A stretch of DNA of 5,682 nt from Roseibacillus sp. (GTDB lineage Bacteria > Verrucomicrobiota > Verrucomicrobiia > Verrucomicrobiales > Akkermansiaceae). The notes under the pieces are model-generated. The model saw only the letters and a program-made list of their open reading frames with translations. It was not told where the DNA came from and did no database searches. The stretch is taken from the NCBI GenBank assembly GCA_002729275.1, contig PBTP01000084.1:1-5682 (forward strand), written 5' to 3'. A program made the translations under genes and the position numbers. Of the stretch, positions 5,208-5,682 are shown piece after piece (positions within the stretch are counted from its first letter, which is position 1; each line of letters starts with the position of its first letter).

Positions 5208-5682
5208 TTTAATTCCTTGAGTCGGCTTCGGACCATGCTGGCCTGGTCTCCCTCGAGGACCTGCCAGCAGGCGAGGCCGTTGCCAACGAGGTCCCATTCA
5301 TCAAACTGCCAGACGACCTTCTTTTCCTTGGTAATCTCAAAGATCTGAGGGTTCTTGTCCCCGGCGTGGCAATTGCCGATCACGTAGTTGCCATTAGAGA
5401 GTTCCTGCAGGCAGGTCATCCATCCTAGACCGATCTCGGTGCCTGGAACCTTGCCCTTGATTTCCCACACGATTTCCTTGGCTGGATTCACCTCCAGAAT
5501 GCTCTTGCCGTTTCCCGAGGCGATCAGGGTGTTGCCGTTCTTGAGGCGGATGGCGCCGTAGACCCGGGACCCGACCTTGTATTCCCAGACCAGCTTTCCG
5601 GTCTTGTCGTATTCAGTGACTACCCCCGGGCTCTCTGCACAGGATAGATAGTGACCGTTATCCAGAACGCGGACGAGGCGGG
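5204..5682 (-). CDS. beta-propeller repeat protein, C-terminal part (5' end outside window)
   Basis: The minus-strand frame is open from the window edge to the TGA at 5206-5204, giving 158 residues of a longer protein. It holds three similar units of about 32-37 residues: VRVLDNGHYLSC...GKLVWEY, AIRLKNGNTLIA...EIVWEI and LQELSNGNYVIG...KKVVWQF. Each has an 'NG(N/H)' turn, a beta-strand, an E(Y/V/I) strand and a closing VW(E/Q) aromatic strand. This is the pattern of PQQ-like or arylsulfotransferase-like beta-propeller blades. The last segment (NGLACWQVLE) may be the strand that closes the ring. Such proteins are usually secreted or periplasmic and often bind ligands or partners; the signal peptide, if any, would be upstream. 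Four cysteines (in LSC, MTC, GNCH and LACW) are unusual for a short fragment and might form disulfides. An internal GTG at 5491 is not the true start because the blade pattern continues upstream of it. The enzyme role, if any, cannot be told from this part. Confidence 0.88.
   Translation of the reverse strand, partial: RLVRVLDNGHYLSCAESPGVVTEYDKTGKLVWEYKVGSRVYGAIRLKNGNTLIASGNGKSILEVNPAKEIVWEIKGKVPGTEIGLGWMTCLQELSNGNYVIGNCHAGDKNPQIFEITKEKKVVWQFDEWDLVGNGLACWQVLEGDQASMVRSRLKELK
5214..5218 (-). promoter_or_regulatory. ribosome-binding site of the small membrane protein
   Basis: AAGGA on the minus strand lies inside the last codons of the propeller gene, six bases upstream of the GTG at 5207-5205. 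It decides the start of the membrane protein and supports translational coupling through the GTGA stop-start overlap. Confidence 0.75.
5303..5680 (-). repeat. three degenerate beta-propeller blade repeats
   Basis: Protein-level repeats lie at about 5680-5579, 5554-5459 and 5410-5303 on the minus strand. Each shares NG(N/H), a small hydrophobic strand, E(Y/V/I) and VW(E/Q)(Y/I/F). The linkers differ in length (about 8 and 16 residues). The repeats are diverged at DNA level, so this is an old domain architecture rather than a recent duplication. Confidence 0.8.

Noticed and set aside
5208..5297. Upstream ATG start for the small membrane protein
   Set aside because: It would overlap the well-supported propeller gene by 94 bases. 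The GTG at 5207 has an AAGGA site and a GTGA overlap.
1..5682. CRISPR arrays, tRNA genes, insertion sequences, riboswitches or T-box leaders
   Set aside because: I looked for direct repeats with spacers, cloverleaf arms, terminal inverted repeats and conserved leader motifs and found none convincing.

Overview
The window looks like a chromosomal segment of a moderately GC-rich, Gram-negative-type bacterium. The gene set suggests the Planctomycetota-Verrucomicrobiota group or a similar lineage. The hints are a eukaryote/archaea-like prolyl-tRNA synthetase, a large exported protein with a single CxxCH haem motif, a secreted-type beta-propeller with 'NGN...VWE' repeats, and weak use of Shine-Dalgarno sites. 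This lineage guess is an inference; there is no rRNA or other marker to settle it. I see no CRISPR array, tRNA, rRNA, insertion sequence or phage gene.

Layout. Bases 1-420 (+) hold the C-terminal part of an ABC-F type ATPase whose 5' end lies outside the window. Bases 421-553 hold no gene, but contain an imperfect hairpin and an extended -10-like promoter. These lead into a small ORF (554-898, +) that begins with a convincing signal peptide and matches no family I recognise. At 935-3028 (+) comes a 697-residue exported protein with a CNGCH haem-attachment motif near its C-terminus. Bases 3029-3284 are non-coding and contain a textbook intrinsic terminator at 3159-3190. At 3285-4808 (+) is proS, a class II prolyl-tRNA synthetase of the archaeal/eukaryotic type whose C-terminal zinc site has lost most of its cysteines.

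Bases 4809-4871 are a short convergent gap with no clear terminator. The rest of the window is on the minus strand. A beta-propeller protein (window end to 5204, its N-terminus beyond the window) is followed by a 111-residue single-pass membrane protein (5207-4872). The two overlap by 4 bases (GTGA), and an AAGGA ribosome-binding site sits inside the propeller gene.

How the genes relate. The small secreted ORF and the haem-motif protein are 36 bases apart on one strand and may be co-transcribed and exported together. The propeller and the small membrane protein are almost certainly co-translated. The ABC-F protein and ProS are translation-related housekeeping genes and show no functional link to the exported proteins. 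The least described parts are the small secreted ORF, the haem-motif protein and the propeller-coupled membrane protein.
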